Shown: positions 23,952-25,431 of the stretch, in pieces
Numbering within the stretch: position 1 is the stretch's first letter
Layout of the letters: each line of letters opens with the position of its first letter
DNA from: a virus
IMG/VR virus record: IMGVR_UViG_3300029448_000395
Coordinates: 1 to 25,431 of that record
Reading direction: 5' to 3' (one strand)
DNA: 25,431 nucleotides
The notes under the pieces: model-generated
Seen by the model: only the letters and a program-made list of their open reading frames with translations
What the model was told of the DNA's origin: nothing
Database searches by the model: none
Program-made: the position numbers and the translations under genes

Positions 23952-24147
23952 CTTTTTCACATTCCTTGTCACATGCTTCTAAACCCTTCATGTAACCTTG
24001 ATGTTCAACAAGCATTTGCTTTACTTCTGCAAGTCTTCCTTGTTGTTCTTGTATAGTTTGAACAAGTTCATTGTGTTGTTCTACCATAGTTTCCATCTTT
24101 GTTGATGCTTCTTCCATTAAACTTAGCTCTTGTTTTTCTTTAGCCAT
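23944..24147 (-). CDS. 67-residue coiled-coil protein next to holin
   Basis: ATG 24147 has AGGAGA upstream. Almost the entire protein is predicted coiled coil (METMVEQHNELVQTIQEQQ...), with heptad-like spacing of hydrophobic residues. Two cysteines sit close to the C-terminus (ACDKECEKD). Similar short coiled-coil proteins accompany lysis genes in many phages, but I cannot say whether this one is a lysis regulator, a tail-fibre chaperone or a structural part. It has no membrane segment, so it is not a typical i-spanin. Confidence 0.7.
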   Translation of the reverse strand: MAKEKQELSLMEEASTKMETMVEQHNELVQTIQEQQGRLAEVKQMLVEHQGYMKGLEACDKECEKDA

Positions 24148-24171
24148 TACTTCTCCTGTTTTGGTTATTAA

Positions 24172-24597
24172 TTATTTCTTTTTACGTCTTGCTGCAACAG
24201 CTGCTCTATTTTTTTTCATTTGAGCTTTAACATTTGATGCAGTTTTTTTAACTCTAGACTTCACTTTGCTTACTACTTTTTTACCATAAGCTTTAGCTTT
24301 GCCTCTTAATGTAGTAGGTTTTTTCTTTTTAGTAGCTGCTTTTTTATACTTCCTACCATTCCAAGTATAAACTGTTCCTGGTTTAGCCGCTGCGTGTGCT
24401 GCTCTATAAGACTTAGCAGCTTTACTTTTCTTTTTATATGTAGGATAGTTACCGCCTTTAGTTTTAGTAACTGATTGTATTCCTCTTTTCTTTTTACCCG
24501 TAACAGATCTACGTTGTTTAATTTTAGCAACTAAACCTTTACGTTTCTTTTTAGGTCTTCCTACCTTTTTTCCGTATGTGCCTTTACCTTGTGGCAT
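24172..24597 (-). CDS. Histone H1-like, highly basic phage protein
   Basis: The start at ATG 24597 (MPQGKGTYGKKVG) is supported by AAGGAG six bases upstream; longer readings have no such signal. The 141 residues are extremely Lys/Arg/Ala-rich. An AT-hook-like GRPKKK occurs at about 14-19 and an H1-like tail at the end (KKVVSKVKSRVKKTASNVKA). The middle, GGNYPTYKKKSKAAKSYRAA then YTWNGRKYKK, is a unit I recall from many marine phage small proteins. It likely binds DNA or RNA, perhaps to condense the genome in the head; the function is not established. The preceding 45-residue gene ends 11 bases upstream. Confidence 0.8.
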   Translation of the reverse strand: MPQGKGTYGKKVGRPKKKRKGLVAKIKQRRSVTGKKKRGIQSVTKTKGGNYPTYKKKSKAAKSYRAAHAAAKPGTVYTWNGRKYKKAATKKKKPTTLRGKAKAYGKKVVSKVKSRVKKTASNVKAQMKKNRAAVAARRKKK

Positions 24598-24607
24598 ATT
24601 GCTCTCC

Positions 24608-24745
24608 TTATCCCTGTCCTCGGGATCGTTTTTTGTAGTATTTCGTACTATTTTTAGTACCATACTTTGTTAAGTTAGACATACCCTGTCTAGTTTTTTT
24701 CTTGGTTTTCTTAAAAACCTCTTGACTTTTAAATCCTTTTCGCAT
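24608..24745 (-). CDS. 45-residue basic protein
   Basis: Frame from ATG 24745: MRKGFKSQEVFKKTKKKTRQ, then GMSNLTKYGTKNSTKYYKKR and SRGQG. The stop lies in the Shine-Dalgarno of the following gene, a coupling typical of real phage genes. No ribosome-binding site precedes the ATG, which lies within an ATTAACGTTAAT palindrome. If transcription starts at the nearby promoter candidate the message would be nearly leaderless. An internal ATG at codon 22 is an alternative start. Such KTRQG...RGQG proteins occur, as I recall, in marine phages with no known function. Confidence 0.6.
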   Translation of the reverse strand: MRKGFKSQEVFKKTKKKTRQGMSNLTKYGTKNSTKYYKKRSRGQG

Positions 24746-24755
24746 TAACGTTAAT
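24744..24755. promoter_or_regulatory. Palindrome ATTAACGTTAAT, copy 1
   Basis: This perfect 12-bp palindrome covers the ATG of the 45-residue gene. An identical copy lies 45 bp away (24789-24800). Two identical palindromes about four helical turns apart on either side of a promoter-like sequence are typical of operator pairs. They might instead be recognition sites for a phage polymerase. Confidence 0.5.
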
Positions 24756-24781
24756 ATAATTAAATATATATAAAATTACAA
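24753..24781 (-). promoter_or_regulatory. Possible sigma70-type promoter for the late operon
   Basis: On the - strand, TTGTAA (24776-24781) is followed after exactly 17 bases by TATATT (24753-24758), close to the -35/-10 consensus. It lies in the A+T-rich gap between the thioredoxin-like gene and the 45-residue gene. In a genome this A+T-rich such matches arise by chance, so confidence is low. The flanking palindromes make it more interesting. Confidence 0.35.
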
Positions 24782-24788
24782 GTTAATA

Positions 24789-24800
24789 ATTAACGTTAAT
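24789..24800. promoter_or_regulatory. Palindrome ATTAACGTTAAT, copy 2
   Basis: Identical to the palindrome at 24744-24755. It touches the stop codon of the thioredoxin-like gene (24800-24802). I saw no third copy elsewhere in the window. Confidence 0.5.
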
Positions 24801-25165
24801 TATTTAATCTCTTTTTTAATTTTATCAAATACTTCCTGTTGATTAAATCTCATACTTATACCTGGCTCATATCTCATGACCTCTACACCTTCTTTTAAAA
24901 TAATAATAGTAGGTACTACTTTAATATTCCATTCTTTTTGAATAACAGCACCTATTGCTTTATTATTTAAATCAATTTCAGCTACATAACAAAGTTGAGC
25001 TAGTTTTTCAACCTCTACTCTGTTTTGATAATTCCAACCTGCATTTACTTGCACTACAGCACATTGCTGTACATTTAATGCTTGTACTTCTGCAAAACTA
25101 TCTAAGTTAACTGACTGTGAGTATAAGGGTGATTGCCATAGTAATAATCCAAGCAACCATGCCAT
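24800..25165 (-). CDS. Exported thioredoxin-fold protein lacking the CxxC active site
   Basis: The protein has 121 residues. Residues 1-18 (MAWLLGLLLWQSPLYSQS) look like a short signal peptide or membrane anchor. The rest follows the thioredoxin layout: AVVQVNAGW strand into the active-site helix, YVAEIDLNN strand, IKVVPTIIILKEG with the cis-proline (P85), then VEVMRYEPG. The WCxxC motif is replaced by GWNYQN (43-48), so no redox-active disulfide is possible there. It may act as a binding or chaperone domain, or retain only structural function. It is encoded early in the late operon and lacks a clear ribosome-binding site. Confidence 0.7.
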   Translation of the reverse strand: MAWLLGLLLWQSPLYSQSVNLDSFAEVQALNVQQCAVVQVNAGWNYQNRVEVEKLAQLCYVAEIDLNNKAIGAVIQKEWNIKVVPTIIILKEGVEVMRYEPGISMRFNQQEVFDKIKKEIK

Positions 25166-25190
25166 AATAATAATTCATCTTTAAACCCCA

Positions 25191-25431
25191 TTAGTTTTTA
25201 TTCATGTTAAGAAGAGTTTCGTTAATCATCTGTGTATCATCTTTAACCGAATCTACCTTCTCTTCAAGTTTTTCTACTTTTTCTTCTGTATTCATAATAG
25301 AATCACGAATCATTTGATCTTTAAGATCATACTCCATACGTGATACTTCTGGTTCTGGTAATTCTTTAGCAAGTTCTATTTCTGCTTGCAGGGAATACCA
25401 CATACCAACTACCAAAGCTATAGTTACTGCT
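25191..25431 (-). CDS. Membrane-anchored coiled-coil protein, runs off right edge (5' incomplete)
   Basis: The frame is open to the window edge; its first visible residues (AVTIALVVGMWYSL) form a hydrophobic segment, so the true start is probably just outside. A TTG at 25415 and an ATG at 25403 are in frame but would cut the membrane segment. The remainder is acidic coiled coil (NTEEKVEKLEEKVDSVKDD). A single N-terminal membrane helix plus periplasmic coiled coil resembles i-spanin-type or tail-associated proteins; no family is recognised. Confidence 0.6.
   Translation of the reverse strand, partial: AVTIALVVGMWYSLQAEIELAKELPEPEVSRMEYDLKDQMIRDSIMNTEEKVEKLEEKVDSVKDDTQMINETLLNMNKN

Noticed and set aside
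24306-24530. Second - strand frame inside the basic protein gene
   Set aside because: It is a by-product of A-rich lysine codons in the real frame, which has the clear AAGGAG start signal.
24598-24663. Longer N-terminus for the H1-like protein
   Set aside because: It would overlap the 45-residue gene and skip the strong Shine-Dalgarno directly before MPQGKG.
1-25431. CRISPR array, integrase, attachment site, tRNA genes
   Set aside because: No regularly spaced repeats, recombinase motifs or cloverleaf sequences were found on either strand.

Overview
The window looks like one end of a strictly lytic, podovirus-type marine phage genome (or a contig of one). It is strongly A+T-rich and almost entirely coding, with many genes overlapping by 1-30 bases. 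There are two convergent gene blocks and no integrase, tRNA or rRNA gene. Most starts carry a strong Shine-Dalgarno sequence (AAAGGAG type), which argues against a Bacteroidetes host. Small basic proteins of the kinds at 24.2-24.7 kb are, as I recall, common in phages of marine Proteobacteria such as SAR11. The host assignment is inference.

Left block, + strand, 1-5263 (replication and recombination). It opens with the 3' end of a ThiF/E1-like protein. Then come an Erf-like single-strand annealing candidate, a small protein, an SSB-like protein with an acidic DDLPF tail, a small protein, and an AEP-type primase fused to a DnaB/RecA-like helicase. These are followed by a small membrane-like protein, a PDDEXK (Holliday-junction-resolvase-like) nuclease and four genes of about 50 codons, one a CxxC/CxxC zinc ribbon. 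Between the second and third of these four lies a 160-base element (4776-4935). It is closed by a perfect 12-bp inverted repeat with C6 and G6 tracts and holds mutually exclusive hairpins and a possible kissing-loop interaction, so it is a candidate structured regulatory RNA. The block ends at two hairpins (5271-5342), one a strong bidirectional terminator.

Right block, - strand, from the right edge down to 5397 (late genes). In transcription order it encodes: a membrane/coiled-coil protein (partial), an exported thioredoxin-fold protein without CxxC, two very basic small proteins, a coiled-coil protein, a 3-TM holin, a metallophosphoesterase, a 44-residue basic protein, an 839-residue tail/stabilisation-like protein, a fibre-like protein, a low-complexity protein, a T4-type lysozyme, a small repeat protein, two probable internal virion proteins, and finally a giant 3325-residue protein (5397-15374). 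Twin 12-bp palindromes bracket a possible promoter at 24744-24800.

The main finding is inside the giant protein. Residues about 930-1460 carry, in the right order, the landmarks of a single-chain two-barrel (double-psi beta-barrel) RNA polymerase: a DG...I segment (938-942), candidate catalytic lysines K965 and K1013, an NRSP loop (R1320-P1322) like the NRAP of bacterial beta-prime, and a DxDxD metal motif, D1362-K-D-I-D1366. Its place at the end of the internal-virion-protein operon suggests a virion-packaged RNA polymerase ejected with the DNA, as in crAss-like phage phi14:2 and, with an unrelated polymerase fold, in N4.
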